In this document: positions 29,045 to 38,800 of the stretch, in pieces
Layout of the letters: every line of letters begins with the position of its first letter
How positions within the stretch are numbered: position 1 is the stretch's first letter
Assembly: GCF_017254915.1 (NCBI RefSeq)
Contig: NZ_JAFKCT010000002.1
Location: 496,001 to 560,000, forward strand
Reading direction: 5' to 3'
DNA length: 64,000 nt
Source: Algoriphagus oliviformis
GTDB taxonomy: Bacteria; Bacteroidota; Bacteroidia; Cytophagales; Cyclobacteriaceae
The notes under the pieces: model-generated
Seen by the model: only the letters and a program-made list of their open reading frames with translations
What the model was told of the DNA's origin: nothing
The model's database searches: none
Position numbers and translations under genes: made by a program

Positions 29045-30331
29045 CTACACAAACATCCCCTGCAGCAGCCCCTTCTTCCACTCCTGCGTCTGGGTGATCT
29101 GCTTGTTTAGGGTTTCAAGGATCGAGTCCAAGCTTGTCAGAAACTGGACAATCTTGGCTTGCTCTGCTGGAACTGGGAGGTGCAGATCCAATTCTGACAT
29201 CCTGGGAACTGAGATGCTGAGGACTTTCGTGCCTTGGGCGATCTTTTTGACCTGGTTTCTGACAGCTTGCGATTTCATCAGATATCCTCCAAATCCCAAG
29301 GCCATTGATCCGCTTGACGGTTTTGCGTGAAGCGTGTGAAGTCCCGCCAGTACACGTTGACCTTCTGTGTTGACCACTTCGATAGTCTTTCCGATGTCGT
29401 TGTAGTCTTCAGATGCGTCTGCAATGATCAGGTCTCCGGCCTCCACCAGGTTGTCGGCAAAGGTCTTTCGAATCTCAACGTCCTCGTTGACAAAGGGCAG
29501 GGCTACTTTCTCCAAATCCACAAGGGAAGGAAGTTTGATGTGGATGTCTCCGTAGTGGATATTCCTGAACTCCCCGCTTTCCTCGTTCATCTTGTCTCTT
29601 GAAAAAGAGTTTGTAGTGCGGAATTCATAAACCTCCCCCAGCTTCTTCTCCTCCCAGTCCGGGAAGGCTGACCCGTCGTCGGCACGGAAGCGGATTTTCT
29701 GGGAGAATATGCCCTGCATCACGCCCTTCTTGTAGGCCTCCAGCTTGGCGCGCTTGGCCTGCAGCAGCTCGATCCGCCTGTCCACCGCCGTCAGAAACCC
29801 GGCGATCTTCTCCTGCTCGGGGAGGGAGGGGAGCAAAACGGACACTCTTGACAGCGTCTCTTGACCTACATTATATCTTGTGCTCCCTCCGCTTTTTGAA
29901 GTGATTTCATTTCGTGCGCTTGGAGTTTTTAGTAAACTGTTCAAGAAAAAGGGCTCATACTCGCCAACCTTTTTCCCCCTAATTACAAAACCTCCGAAAG
30001 TTGAGGGCCTTTGCTTATCCAAATAGACATTTGCCTGCCCCACTTCCTCACGAGTTTCAGAGCTTCGCTGGAATAGGATGTCTCCATATTCCACTTTGTA
30101 TTTTTCAAACTCGCTTAGAGAAAGCTGTACAGACCCGATGATCTTATCATGAGTGATAAAGTCGTTTTGAATGATGTCTAGTACGTTGATGAATTTTTCT
30201 CCCGAACCATAGCTTTCTTTGGATGCGTTGAAGCCGTTTTTGAACTCTAGGAGTTGCCCGAGGCTCTTTTCTTGCCAGTCCTGTCCAAACCCCGGAAACC
30301 TCAGCTTCGGCACGTTTCTTTTTTCGCCCAT
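29045..30331 (-). CDS. hsdS: Type I restriction-modification specificity subunit
   Basis: 428 aa from ATG 30331. Two target-recognition halves: the first starts at VPKLRFPGFGQDWQEKSLGQL and ends in the conserved helix SLPEQEKIAGFLTAVDRRIELLQ; the second starts at FPDWEEKKLGEVYEF and ends VPAEQAKIVQFLTSLDSILETLN. Each TRD reads half of a split site, and the central helices bind HsdM. It starts 2 bp after hsdM (TGATCATG), so the two are translationally coupled. Both TRDs look complete. Confidence 0.95.
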   Translation of the reverse strand: MGEKRNVPKLRFPGFGQDWQEKSLGQLLEFKNGFNASKESYGSGEKFINVLDIIQNDFITHDKIIGSVQLSLSEFEKYKVEYGDILFQRSSETREEVGQANVYLDKQRPSTFGGFVIRGKKVGEYEPFFLNSLLKTPSARNEITSKSGGSTRYNVGQETLSRVSVLLPSLPEQEKIAGFLTAVDRRIELLQAKRAKLEAYKKGVMQGIFSQKIRFRADDGSAFPDWEEKKLGEVYEFRTTNSFSRDKMNEESGEFRNIHYGDIHIKLPSLVDLEKVALPFVNEDVEIRKTFADNLVEAGDLIIADASEDYNDIGKTIEVVNTEGQRVLAGLHTLHAKPSSGSMALGFGGYLMKSQAVRNQVKKIAQGTKVLSISVPRMSELDLHLPVPAEQAKIVQFLTSLDSILETLNKQITQTQEWKKGLLQGMFV

Positions 30332-30333
30332 GA

Positions 30334-31902
30334 TCAAAACGGGCTTGGGATTCCGAGTTGCTTGCAGAAGCCGATCAGGGATACTTCGCTGGACTTCAGC
30401 TCGGAGTCCAGGCTTCTGAGCTCCTCGGCGACTTGCTCCAGGTTGATCTCCTCCTCGGCCTCGAAGGTGTCCACATAGCGGGGGATGTTGAGGTTGTAGT
30501 CGTTTTCGGCGATCTCGGCCAGGGTGGCCACATAGCTGTACTTCTCGATGCTTTCCCGCTTGCGGTAGGTGTCCACGATCAGCTGCACGTCTTCGTCCCG
30601 GAGTTCGTTTTGGTTGCCCACTTTGATGAAGTGATTGTCCCCGCTGGCATCGATGAAGACCACGGAGTCGTCCTGCTCGCGGCACTTCTTCAGCACCAGG
30701 ATGCAGGTGGGGATGGAAGTGCCGTAGAAGATGTTGGCCGGAAGGCCGATCACCGCGTCGATCGCGTTCATATCCCGGATGAGGTACTCGCGTATGGCTC
30801 CCTCGGCCGCCCCGCGGAAGAGTACCCCGTGGGGGAAGACGGAGGCCATGATGCCGCTGTCGCTGAGCTGGAAGAGCATGTGCTGGAGAAAGGCGAAGTC
30901 GGCCTTGGTCTTGGGCGCCAGTCTGCCGTAGCGGGCAAAGCGCTCGTCAGATTCGAAGAGCGGGTTGGCATCGCCCCGCCAGTGTGCGGAGAAGGGCGGA
31001 TTGGCCACGATGGCCTCGAAGCGCAGCTCCGTATGCTGGGGATGCTCCAGGGTGTCCTCCTGCCGTATGCTAAAGTCCCGGTAGTGCACGTCGTGCAGGA
31101 TCATGTTCATCCGGGCGAGGTTGTACGTGGTGCGGTTGAGCTCCTGCCCGTAGAACTCCGTCACCTCGGCCTCCTTGGCCACGCGGAGCAGGAGGGAACC
31201 CGAGCCGCAGGTGGGGTCATAGACGGACTTGAGGCGGGACTTGCCCGTGGTCACCAGCTTGGCGAGGATCTTGGACACCTGCTGCGGGGTGTAGAATTCC
31301 CCCGCGGATTTCCCAGCCCCCGCGGCAAACTTGCCGATGAGGTACTCGTAGGCATCGCCCAGCACGTCGGACTCGATGTCGTCCAGTCGGAAGTCGATCT
31401 TGGCCAGGTAGCCGAGGATCTGGGCGATCACCGTGTTTCTGGCGGCCACCGTCCGACCGATCTTGGTGGAGTTCAGATCCAGGTCTTCGAAGAGGGCCGT
31501 GAAGTCGTCCTCGGACTCGGTGCCCATGGTGGACTGCTCGATATGGTTCAGAATGGCCTTGAGGTCTTCCAGGATGTAGTTTGACTCAGATTCAGTAGCC
31601 GCGTTGCCCCGTGCGGCGATGGTGTCAAAGAGCTCGCCGGGCAGGAGGAAGTAGCCCAGCTTCTCCAGAGACTCCTCCCGGATAGCCTCGATCAGGTCGG
31701 GATCCCGGAGGTCGGTATAGTCATTGACAGACTCGGTCTCCAGGAGGGAGTTGGCATATAGGTGCTGCTTTTCGCTGAGATACTTGTAGAAGATGAAGCC
31801 CAGGATGTAGTCGCGGTAGTCGTCGGCGGAGATTTTGCCGCGGAGCAGGTTTGCGATGCCCCAGAGCTGGGACTCCAGTTGGCGTTTTTGGTCTTCGGAC
31901 AT
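30334..31902 (-). CDS. hsdM: Type I DNA methyltransferase M subunit
   Basis: 522 aa. N-terminal HsdM_N helical domain (1-150); gamma-class adenine methyltransferase with SAM motif I DPTCGSGS (229-236) and catalytic NPPF (301-304); also GEFYTPQQVSK (201-211). It methylates adenine at the HsdS-defined site and forms M2S. Non-coding DNA lies upstream (31903-32099), presumably with the operon promoter. Confidence 0.96.
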   Translation of the reverse strand: MSEDQKRQLESQLWGIANLLRGKISADDYRDYILGFIFYKYLSEKQHLYANSLLETESVNDYTDLRDPDLIEAIREESLEKLGYFLLPGELFDTIAARGNAATESESNYILEDLKAILNHIEQSTMGTESEDDFTALFEDLDLNSTKIGRTVAARNTVIAQILGYLAKIDFRLDDIESDVLGDAYEYLIGKFAAGAGKSAGEFYTPQQVSKILAKLVTTGKSRLKSVYDPTCGSGSLLLRVAKEAEVTEFYGQELNRTTYNLARMNMILHDVHYRDFSIRQEDTLEHPQHTELRFEAIVANPPFSAHWRGDANPLFESDERFARYGRLAPKTKADFAFLQHMLFQLSDSGIMASVFPHGVLFRGAAEGAIREYLIRDMNAIDAVIGLPANIFYGTSIPTCILVLKKCREQDDSVVFIDASGDNHFIKVGNQNELRDEDVQLIVDTYRKRESIEKYSYVATLAEIAENDYNLNIPRYVDTFEAEEEINLEQVAEELRSLDSELKSSEVSLIGFCKQLGIPSPF

Positions 31903-32099
31903 GGGGGTGGGGTACTTTTTCGAAAAAGGTTTTGGGTCGCTAAAAATAGGTTTTTCGGTGGAAAGGGAAAGGGGTGGGGAGGAAAAAAGAAACCCTCAGC
32001 TGAGGGGAAAGGCCAGATTCACAGATGTGCCAGCTCTCGACTGCAAACAAAGTGTTGATCGTCAGGATCTGGCAAAGCATGCACTAGTTCTCCGCCTGC

Positions 32100-32216
32100 A
32101 AAACCGCCGACAAGCTCAAGGACCAGTTTGACATCAAAATCCAGAAGGCGGAAGAAGAGATAGACAAGCTGAAAAAGAAGCTGAACATCCTGAAGGAGTT
32201 CTGAATTTTTCACGCT
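32100..32216 (+). repeat. Right direct repeat of R-M island (orphan DUF349 3' end)
   Basis: A second copy of the DUF349 gene 3' end with stop, without the rest of the gene. It is about 95% identical to 23527-23642, and weaker similarity extends ~10 bp upstream. It is followed by the tRNA-Thr promoter, which suggests that the ancestral order was DUF349 gene - tRNA-Thr. Confidence 0.92.
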
Positions 32217-32264
32217 CACACTCTGGGAGATAGGATTGGAAAGCAAAATTCTTGAAAGTCCGAC

Positions 32265-32295
32265 TTGGAGTGAAGCACCCGAAAGTCTATATTTG
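32265..32295 (+). promoter_or_regulatory. tRNA-Thr promoter (Bacteroidota consensus)
   Basis: TTG (32265-32267), 20-nt spacer, TATATTTG (32288-32295): an excellent match to the -33 TTG / -7 TAnnTTTG promoter of Bacteroidota. The tRNA starts 18 bp after the -7 box. Confidence 0.85.
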
Positions 32296-32312
32296 CACCA
32301 CGATAAAGGTAA

Positions 32313-32385
<73 letters not shown>

Positions 32386-32391
32386 CCGAAT

Positions 32392-32419
32392 AGGGAAACA
32401 GAAATGTTTCCCTTTTTTT
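32392..32419 (+). terminator. tRNA-Thr terminator
   Basis: AGGGAAAC (32392-32399)/GTTTCCCT (32406-32413), an 8-bp stem with a 6-nt loop, then a T-run. It separates the tRNA from the GIY-YIG ORF, which begins 21 bp later. Confidence 0.92.
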
Positions 32420-32440
32420 GTTTTTTTTCATTGATACCAC

Positions 32441-32740
32441 ATGGGGAGCTTCTTCGTCTACATCATCTATTCGAAATCGACCGATAGGTATTACATCGGC
32501 CAAACCGAAGACCTCGGAGAGCGACTATCCATGCACAACTCACATTTCTTCACGCATTCCTTTACCAAAATCGCCTCTGACTGGGAGTTGAAATACGCTC
32601 TAACATGTCGAAGCCGAAGCCAGGCCCTTAGGATAGAATCCCATATCAAGAAAAACAAATCCAGAAAATACATAGAGGATGTGATTCGACACGAAAGCAT
32701 TGGTTTACGCTTGCTGGAGAAATACCAAAATCCTCAGTAG
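32441..32740 (+). CDS. Single-domain GIY-YIG endonuclease (second copy)
   Basis: 99 aa. GIY-YIG signatures VYI (6-8), YYIGQ (17-21), Arg28, Glu66 in ALRIESHIKK. Related to, but clearly different from, the 84-aa GIY-YIG protein at the tRNA-Met locus. The start follows the tRNA-Thr terminator; the stop codon TAG is part of the repeated tRNA sequence (CAGTAGG), so the ORF runs into the degenerate tRNA copy. No separate promoter is evident. A DNA-cutting role is expected from the fold; the target is unknown. Confidence 0.87.
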   Translation: MGSFFVYIIYSKSTDRYYIGQTEDLGERLSMHNSHFFTHSFTKIASDWELKYALTCRSRSQALRIESHIKKNKSRKYIEDVIRHESIGLRLLEKYQNPQ

Positions 32741-32789
32741 GCCGCTGTCCGCGATAGCCATCGGGACGATCCCGGCAAGGGGCTCCGAA
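32734..32789 (+). pseudogene. tRNA-Thr 3'-half copy with palindrome in the T-loop
   Basis: Repeats the tRNA-Thr from the 3' side of the anticodon stem to beyond the acceptor end; the last 22 bp (32768-32789) are identical to 32369-32390. A CCCGAT-type palindrome (32748-32766, ending ATCGGGA) replaces the T-loop, a net gain of 16 bp. Confidence 0.88.
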
Positions 32790-32817
32790 AAACCACCCAG
32801 AAATGGGTGGTTTTTTT
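32789..32817 (+). terminator. Terminator after tRNA-Thr remnant
   Basis: AACCACCCA (32791-32799)/TGGGTGGTT (32804-32812) with a GAAA loop, followed by T residues. Its position relative to the tRNA remnant copies that of a real tRNA terminator. Confidence 0.9.
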
Positions 32818-32865
32818 ATTTTCCTTGCTGGGATAGTTTGGATCAGTCCGAATATCTGGGGGACC

Positions 32866-32912
32866 GTATTTTTCAAGCATAGATGTTGGAGAGCCTGAAA
32901 AGGAAGAATTCG
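32866..32912. repeat. 47-bp direct repeat, copy 1
   Basis: Matches 33069-33115 at 45 of 47 positions. A degenerate 'GATCAGT...GTTGGGG' motif also recurs between the copies (about 32840, 32912, 33045). The 32818-33227 stretch is otherwise non-coding and lies next to the tRNA-Thr/R-M junction. Confidence 0.85.
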
Positions 32913-33068
32913 GATCAGTCCTAAAAGTTGGGGGATTTGGTTAGAAAGGTTTTCTTTGAAAGAAAAGGATTACCTCAGTTTGCTGTTGCCCGAGGGGCTG
33001 TGGGATTTTTCAAGGTGACCAAAGTCGCCCTGCGGGACAACGAGATCAGTTTCAAAAGTTGGGGAGGA

Positions 33069-33115
33069 GTATTTTTCAAGCATAGCTATTGGAGAGCCTG
33101 AAAAGGAAGAATTCG
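33069..33115. repeat. 47-bp direct repeat, copy 2
   Basis: Second copy of the 32866-32912 repeat, 203 bp downstream in the same orientation. No protein or RNA gene is recognised in it. Confidence 0.85.
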
Positions 33116-33227
33116 ATGTTTGTCACTCCGCTATAGCCCAATGCGGGGAACTATATTTTTGTCAAGTGCCAGCTTTGATGGAGAAAAATCACTACATTTT
33201 TTGACACAAAACCAAAACCCAAATCAG

Positions 33228-33602
33228 ATGAAACTACTTCTTACCAGCTTTGCGCTGCTGCTTACGCTTTTCGGGACTTCGATGAGCTCTCCTGAGGTGG
33301 CAGCCCGCGCCACCTATTTTGACGGAAAATGGGAGGTATTGATCAAAGAAACGCCTCAGGGAGATGCGGTGATCCCCATGCGGTTTGAGACTGCAGACGG
33401 CAAGACTACCGGCTACTTCAAGGAAGCAGGAGCCGAGACCGAGTCCAAAATGAGCTCCGTGGCCGTGACAGGCGACGTGCTCAACGCAGCCTTCAACATC
33501 TCCGGCTATGATGTCACGCTGGACCTCAAAAAGGTCGACGAGGACTTCTCCACGGGAAGCTTGATGGGGATGTTTACCGCCGAGGCCAAGCGGGTGAAGT
33601 AA
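33228..33602 (+). CDS. Small secreted protein of unknown function
   Basis: 124 aa from ATG 33228, chosen because it starts a signal peptide (MKLLLTSFALLLTLFGTSMSS). The mature ~95 aa (FDGKWEVLIKETPQGDAVIPMRF...GYFKEAG) look like a small all-beta lipocalin-like or 'DUF1579-like' barrel, but no family is firmly recognised. TATTTTTG at 33154-33161 may be a -7 promoter box. Followed by a heptamer array and a strong terminator. Confidence 0.65.
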   Translation: MKLLLTSFALLLTLFGTSMSSPEVAARATYFDGKWEVLIKETPQGDAVIPMRFETADGKTTGYFKEAGAETESKMSSVAVTGDVLNAAFNISGYDVTLDLKKVDEDFSTGSLMGMFTAEAKRVK

Positions 33603-33607
33603 GGCCG

Positions 33608-33649
33608 GTGAGCAGTGAACGGTCGGCAGTAAGCAGCCCGTACTAAGCA
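33608..33649. repeat. Heptamer-phased array (GTGAGCA type)
   Basis: Six consecutive 7-nt units related to GTGAGCA/GTAAGCA right after the stop of the secreted protein gene. Confidence 0.7.
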
Positions 33650-33679
33650 ACTAATCCAAGCAGAACCAATTACGAATGC

Positions 33680-33708
33680 AAAAAGGCAGCCCGAAAGGCT
33701 GCCTTTTT
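33680..33708. terminator. Bidirectional terminator
   Basis: GGCAGCC (33685-33691)/GGCTGCC (33697-33703) with A and T runs on both sides, between convergent genes; it could serve both strands. Confidence 0.92.
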
Positions 33709-33727
33709 GTATGGATTAAGGGGTAGT

Positions 33728-34840
33728 TTACTTGATCGTGAAATCCGGCAGATGCTTGATCTTTCCGCCTTCCATGGCCGACTCGTGGGCCAAGATCCCC
33801 ACACAGGTGATGTTGGCCGACTCGCGGGCATCGGGATAAGGAGCTCTTTCTTCGGAAAGTGCATTGAGAAATTCATTGACCAGGTGGGGGTGTGAGCCAC
33901 CGTGGCCGGAGCCTTGGATGAAGGACAGGTGCTGGTTGTCATCCGAATCATACACGCCTTGGGTGGTAAAGGAGGCAATCTCCGCAGGAAGCAGATGGGC
34001 ATAGTCCGGGATCTTCACCCGCTCAGGCGTCTCGCCGGTATGGATCACCGAGTCCTCGTGCTCGATGAGCGTCCACTCAAAGGACTTTTTGGAGCCGTAC
34101 ACGTCAAAGCTTTCGCGATACTGGCGGGCGGTGTTGAAAAGGGAGCGGGTCACCTCGGCCGCCAAGTCGGAGTCTTTGAACTTGATGTGGCAGGTCTCGA
34201 TGGCAAAAGGCGAACCGTACTTTGGAATCAGGTTTTCGTCAATCCGTCCCGAACCGAGGCAGGACACGTACTCAGCCTGTCCTTTTGGCAAAGCCAAAAC
34301 CGGCCCCACGCAGTGCGTCGCGTAGTGCATGGGAGGGAGGCCTTCCCAGTAGCCCGGCCAGCCAGCCATCTCCTGCTGGTGGGACGCACGGAGAAACTGG
34401 ATTTTGCCCAGCTCGCCCTTCTGGTACATTTCCTTGACAAAAAGGAATTCGCGGCTGTACACCACCGTCTCCATCATCATATAGGTCAGGCCGGTCTCTT
34501 CGGTCAGCTTGACGATCTGGCGGCATTCCTCGACGGAAGTCGCCATAGGCACCGTGCAGGCGACATGCTTGCCCGCTTTCAGAGCTTTGATGGACTGCTC
34601 GGCGTGGTTCTGGATAGGGGTGTTGATATGGACAGCGTCTACGTTGGGGTCTTTCAGCAGCTCGTCGTAGTCGGTATAGACTTTCTCGATGCCAAAGGCT
34701 TTGCCGATCTCCTCGGCTTTTTCCTTGTTCCGCTGGCAGATTGCATACATGTTGGCCAGGGGATGCTTTTGGTAGATCGGGATAAATTCAGCGCCAAATC
34801 CGAGTCCGATGATGGCGATGTTGATTGGTTTTTTACTCAT
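33728..34840 (-). CDS. Gfo/Idh/MocA family oxidoreductase (cytoplasmic)
   Basis: 370 aa, no signal peptide. N-terminal Rossmann fold (INIAIIGLGFGAEFIPIYQKHPLANMYAICQRN), the VDAVHINTPIQNHAEQSIKALKAGKHVACTVPM segment typical of NAD(P)-dependent sugar dehydrogenases, and a C-terminal alpha/beta domain. It probably oxidises or reduces a sugar or inositol derivative. With the isomerase (34940) and the ThuA/dehydrogenase protein (35803) on the same strand it forms a likely catabolic operon. The start at 34840 fits the Rossmann start. Confidence 0.88.
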   Translation of the reverse strand: MSKKPINIAIIGLGFGAEFIPIYQKHPLANMYAICQRNKEKAEEIGKAFGIEKVYTDYDELLKDPNVDAVHINTPIQNHAEQSIKALKAGKHVACTVPMATSVEECRQIVKLTEETGLTYMMMETVVYSREFLFVKEMYQKGELGKIQFLRASHQQEMAGWPGYWEGLPPMHYATHCVGPVLALPKGQAEYVSCLGSGRIDENLIPKYGSPFAIETCHIKFKDSDLAAEVTRSLFNTARQYRESFDVYGSKKSFEWTLIEHEDSVIHTGETPERVKIPDYAHLLPAEIASFTTQGVYDSDDNQHLSFIQGSGHGGSHPHLVNEFLNALSEERAPYPDARESANITCVGILAHESAMEGGKIKHLPDFTIK

Positions 34841-34886
34841 GATTAATGTCGATTTTTTCGGTTAAAAAAAGGGTCTAAGGTGTATT

Positions 34887-34914
34887 GATGTCCGATGTCG
34901 GATGACCGATGTTG
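34887..34914. repeat. Heptamer array GATGTCC/GATGACC
   Basis: Four 7-nt units in the gap between the oxidoreductase and isomerase genes, same family as 26735 and 52873. Confidence 0.8.
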
Positions 34915-34939
34915 AATTGCAATTTCTTGATACTAGCGT

Positions 34940-35800
34940 CTACTCCGCCGCCCATTTACGCAGGAATTCCAGGCCCTCTTTGGCGAAGCCATCTTGGGAA
35001 GGCACCAAAGGCTTCCAGATGCAGACCGCTCCGGCGAGCTCCTTGATCTCCGGGGTAAAGCTCTCGATGGAGACGTAGCCGGAGTAGTTGACTGCCTCCA
35101 AGCCACGCTTCCATGCCGCCCAGTTGGTCTGGCCTGTGCCGGGAGTGCCGCGGTAGTTTTCGGAGACCTGCACGTGGATGAGCTTGTCGCCAACGGCCTT
35201 GATCGCGTCTTCGATGCTGGGCTCCTCGATGTTCATGTGGAAGCCGTCGAGAATGGCCTTGGCTTGGGGTTCGTTGATGTCGGTGATCAGCTGCTTGAGT
35301 TCGGCCGCCGTATTGATCAGGTCGGTTTCAAAGCGATTGAGCGTCTCGATGGCGATTTCCAGGCCGTGCTTCCCAGCTGTGTGGCAGACCTTCCGGAGAT
35401 TGGTCACCGCACGGTTCCACTCCACCTTTTTTTGCTCGGGAGATACCAAGCGGGCTTTGCCCACAGCGGAATACATCGGTCCTGCCACAAATTTAGCCCC
35501 AAGCTCCGAGGCGATCTCGAAGCAGGCATCCAGGTAGTCAAAACAAGTCTGGTGATAGGAGGGATCCTCGTTTGTCAGGTCTCGGCTTGGTCCGAAAGCT
35601 CCGCAGATAACGGGACTGAGCCCGTTATCCGCAAGTGCTTTCTTTACCCAATCGATATCTATCAAGGCGGGGTCTTCCACCGGAATCTCCACGGCATCGT
35701 AGCCGTAGCTTTTGATTTTGGGGAAGAGAGCCGTCGTTTCTTTGTTGAATGGCGAAGTCCAAAGCCAGGTACTTACCGCAAATTTCACGTCTAACGCCAT
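34940..35800 (-). CDS. Sugar phosphate isomerase/epimerase (TIM barrel)
   Basis: 286 aa, AP_endonuc_2/xylose-isomerase-like TIM barrel. VEIPVEDPALID, EIAIETLNRFETDLINTA and ILDGFHMNIEEPS give the usual Glu/Asp/His metal site of epimerases such as D-psicose/tagatose 3-epimerase. It lies 2 bp downstream of the ThuA/dehydrogenase gene stop (35803) in - orientation, hence the same operon. The sugar is unknown; keto-sugar epimerisation is the best guess. Confidence 0.87.
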   Translation of the reverse strand: MALDVKFAVSTWLWTSPFNKETTALFPKIKSYGYDAVEIPVEDPALIDIDWVKKALADNGLSPVICGAFGPSRDLTNEDPSYHQTCFDYLDACFEIASELGAKFVAGPMYSAVGKARLVSPEQKKVEWNRAVTNLRKVCHTAGKHGLEIAIETLNRFETDLINTAAELKQLITDINEPQAKAILDGFHMNIEEPSIEDAIKAVGDKLIHVQVSENYRGTPGTGQTNWAAWKRGLEAVNYSGYVSIESFTPEIKELAGAVCIWKPLVPSQDGFAKEGLEFLRKWAAE

Positions 35801-35802
35801 GC

Positions 35803-38800
35803 CTATTCTACTTTCATGATTCCGTTCATGATTCTCCAGTGGCCTGGCACGGTACAGATGAAAGGATACTCACCCGGCTCGGTAGGTGCCACAAAGACCA
35901 GCGATTCGCGTCCTTCCGGATCGACCAGCTTGGTCGCGGCGATCACCTGAGGGATCTTCGGTACGTAGTTTTGCTCTGCACCCTTGGGATCTCTGGCCAG
36001 TTCGTCTGCCGCGAGACCAATGGTTTCCATGGAGCCTTTTTGGCCGATGACCAGGTTGTGCTGCATGAAGTCCGGGTTTTCGAAGTCTATGGTCACTTGT
36101 GAGCCGGCCTTGACGGTGAAGGTGGCTTTGTTGAACTTCATTTCATGGGGAGTCACCGCCAGTTTGATCACAGTCGTACCGTTGGCTGCGACGGCTTGGG
36201 AAGACTCACCCAAAAGATCGATGGCCGCGCCCGGTTTTTTCAGCGCCAGAGTTGACTTGTTGCTCAGTCGGCCTCCAAACCACCAGGTCCCCTCATATTT
36301 TCCGACCACGTTTCGGCCGTCATTTTGTCCCACACGGACTCTGGTCGGCGTCAGGGGAGCGGTGAAAAGCCCTTTGGTTTTCCCCTTGTCCACTTCTTCG
36401 CCGTTGATTTTCAGGCTTAGGCTGCCATCCTCTACCAGGGAAGCGTCGATGGTAAACTGCTCCTCAGGAAGTGCCTTTTTCGACTTGAGCAGAGTCAGTT
36501 TTTCATCCTGCGCTACCGCAAAATAGAGTGCGTCCTTGTAAATGTAGAGGCTATAGCCATTGGTGTTGTTGCCTTGTGCGACGAGCACGCCTTCGAGGGG
36601 ATCGTTGGCCTTGGAGATCATCATGCGGATGGAAATCTCCTTGCCAGCCACATCAGGCGGGAAAAGGATGGTGTTGCGCTGGTCGAGCGGATACTGCTCG
36701 GCCACCAGACTGCGGCTGATGCGGTCTGTCAGGGAAACCTCGGTATCCGAGTTGGCCTGCAGGGCGGCGGTGTTGTCCAGCTTGGCAAACTCTGTAGGAT
36801 GGGCCAAGACTGCCGCGAAGATGGACTGGGGCAGGTAAGCGTCTTTGCCGTTTTCCTCGGCTTTGGCGGCATCCACCAGCTTCTTAGCCGCATCTTCGGA
36901 GAACGGCATGTCCGAAAGCGCCAAGAAAGCTTCCTTGCGGGTGTGTAGGTCTGTATCGTTGATGATATTGGAAGCCAAAACAGCGTTTAGCGAAGACTCG
37001 GTTCTTGGCAGTACGCGCAGAGCATTTTTGCGAACGGCGGCAGAAGGGTGGGAAAGTGCTTTTTCCACGGCCTGCATCGCTTCGGCATTTTCACCGCCGA
37101 GCTCGCCCAAGCCCTGCAAAGCCCACAGTGCATTGACGGCTGGGCCGTTGAGGCCGATTTCGTCCACGGACTGGTTTCCGATGATTTGATAAAGGCCGGA
37201 GAGTACTGACTTGTCCTGCTTTTCCACGATCAGGCGCTGGGCGGTAAGTCTCCAGAACATGTTTTCACTCTTCAGTGCTTCTAGGAGCTCGTCTCCGTCG
37301 GCATCTTTGAGGTCAAAGACTTTGGAGTCCTTGCCTCCCTTATGGCTAATGCGGTAGATACGGCCGTGCTTGGCGTCGCGAAGGGGGTTGATGTAGGCAT
37401 TGCCTTCCCCGTTTTCGAAGCCTCTTGGAGTCGGGTTGTGCTGGATGATGAAGTTGTACCAATCCGCTACCCAAAGCGCTCCATCCGGTCCGACTTCGGC
37501 ATGGACGGGAGAAAACCACTCGTCAGAGCTGGCGAGGATGTTGAATCCGTTTTTCTCCTTGAAGCCCGATCCATCGGTGTTGATGATGGCATTGTGGAGC
37601 ACTCGGCCGGTAGGCTCAGCCACGAAGGCGATGCGGTTCCAGTAGTTTTTGGGAAAGCTTCTCGCGGTGTAGAAGTTGTGTCCCGCTGCCGCGGTATAGC
37701 TGCCAAACCAGTCCACCTGTCGCAAGAAAGGCGTGATGTGGGGCATGTCGTAGTGCGAGTCGATACCATGCACGGTATTGGCGGACCCTTGGAAGATCGG
37801 GCGCTTCAGATACTTGTTTGGCATGGAAAAGTAAACGCTGTGCTGTCCGTTGGCTGTGGAGATGAAGGTCTCGAAGTCCTCCGTGAAGCCCAAGCCCCAA
37901 GTATTGTTGGAGGTGTTTCCTAGGTATTCCAGGTTTTCGCCGCTTGGCTCAAAACGATAGACGCCCTGCCCAAAGGAATGGGAAACGCCACTGACTTCAC
38001 CTCTAAATCCGGAATAGCCAAGGACTCCCCAGATTTTGTTGTCAAAACCGTATTTCAGGTTGGAAGGTCCGGCGTGGGTGTCGCTTTTACCCCAACCGGT
38101 CATGACCACTTCGCGCACATCTGCTACGTCGTCGCCATCGGTGTCTTTGAGGAACACAAAGTCAGGCGCCATGGAAATGAGCATGCCTCCATTGACCGCC
38201 ATGATGGAGGTCGGGATATTCAGGTTTTCGGCAAAAACGGTCACCTTGTCGGCTTTGCCGTCTCCGTCGGTGTCTTCCAAGATCTTGATCTTGTCGTCGC
38301 CGCCTTCTTTTCTGATCTCGTTGGGATAATCCACGGTCTCGATCACAAAGAGCCTTCCTCTTTCGTCCCAGGCCATGGCGATGGGGTTGATGATCATCGG
38401 CTCGCTGGCGAAGAGCTCCATTTCAAAGCCTACCGGTACCTGCACCAGCTTCATGCTCTCCTCAGGAGAAAGCGGTAGCTGGAATCGTGGAGCCGGATCC
38501 CGCTTTTCGTAGTTGGGAATCTCCGCGTCTTGGAATTGGGTCACAGGGATGTCGTAGGCCGCCAACAGTTCGTTGACTTTGTCTCCCACTGCCCAGAGAA
38601 TGCCATTGGCGACCAGTTCCTGAAACTCCGGCTGCTTCCAGGTTTCCTCGTTGTGGCCATAGGCGGTGTAGAATACGCGTCCTTTGCCTTCCTCACGGGT
38701 CCAGGTGTAGGGTTCCTTGTGGTCGCCCTCTACGCGCTCCATGAGCACGTGCATGTCGGGATTGACGTGGGAGTGGACGTAGGTCTCGTCCCAAGTCTCA

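Noticed and set aside
30358-31584. 408-aa open frame on the + strand
   Set aside because: Antisense shadow of hsdM in GC-rich codons; no recognisable protein features.
23643-32099. Prophage or integrative conjugative element
   Set aside because: No integrase, phage structural, relaxase or conjugation genes; content is only R-M, TA remnants and a RAYT.
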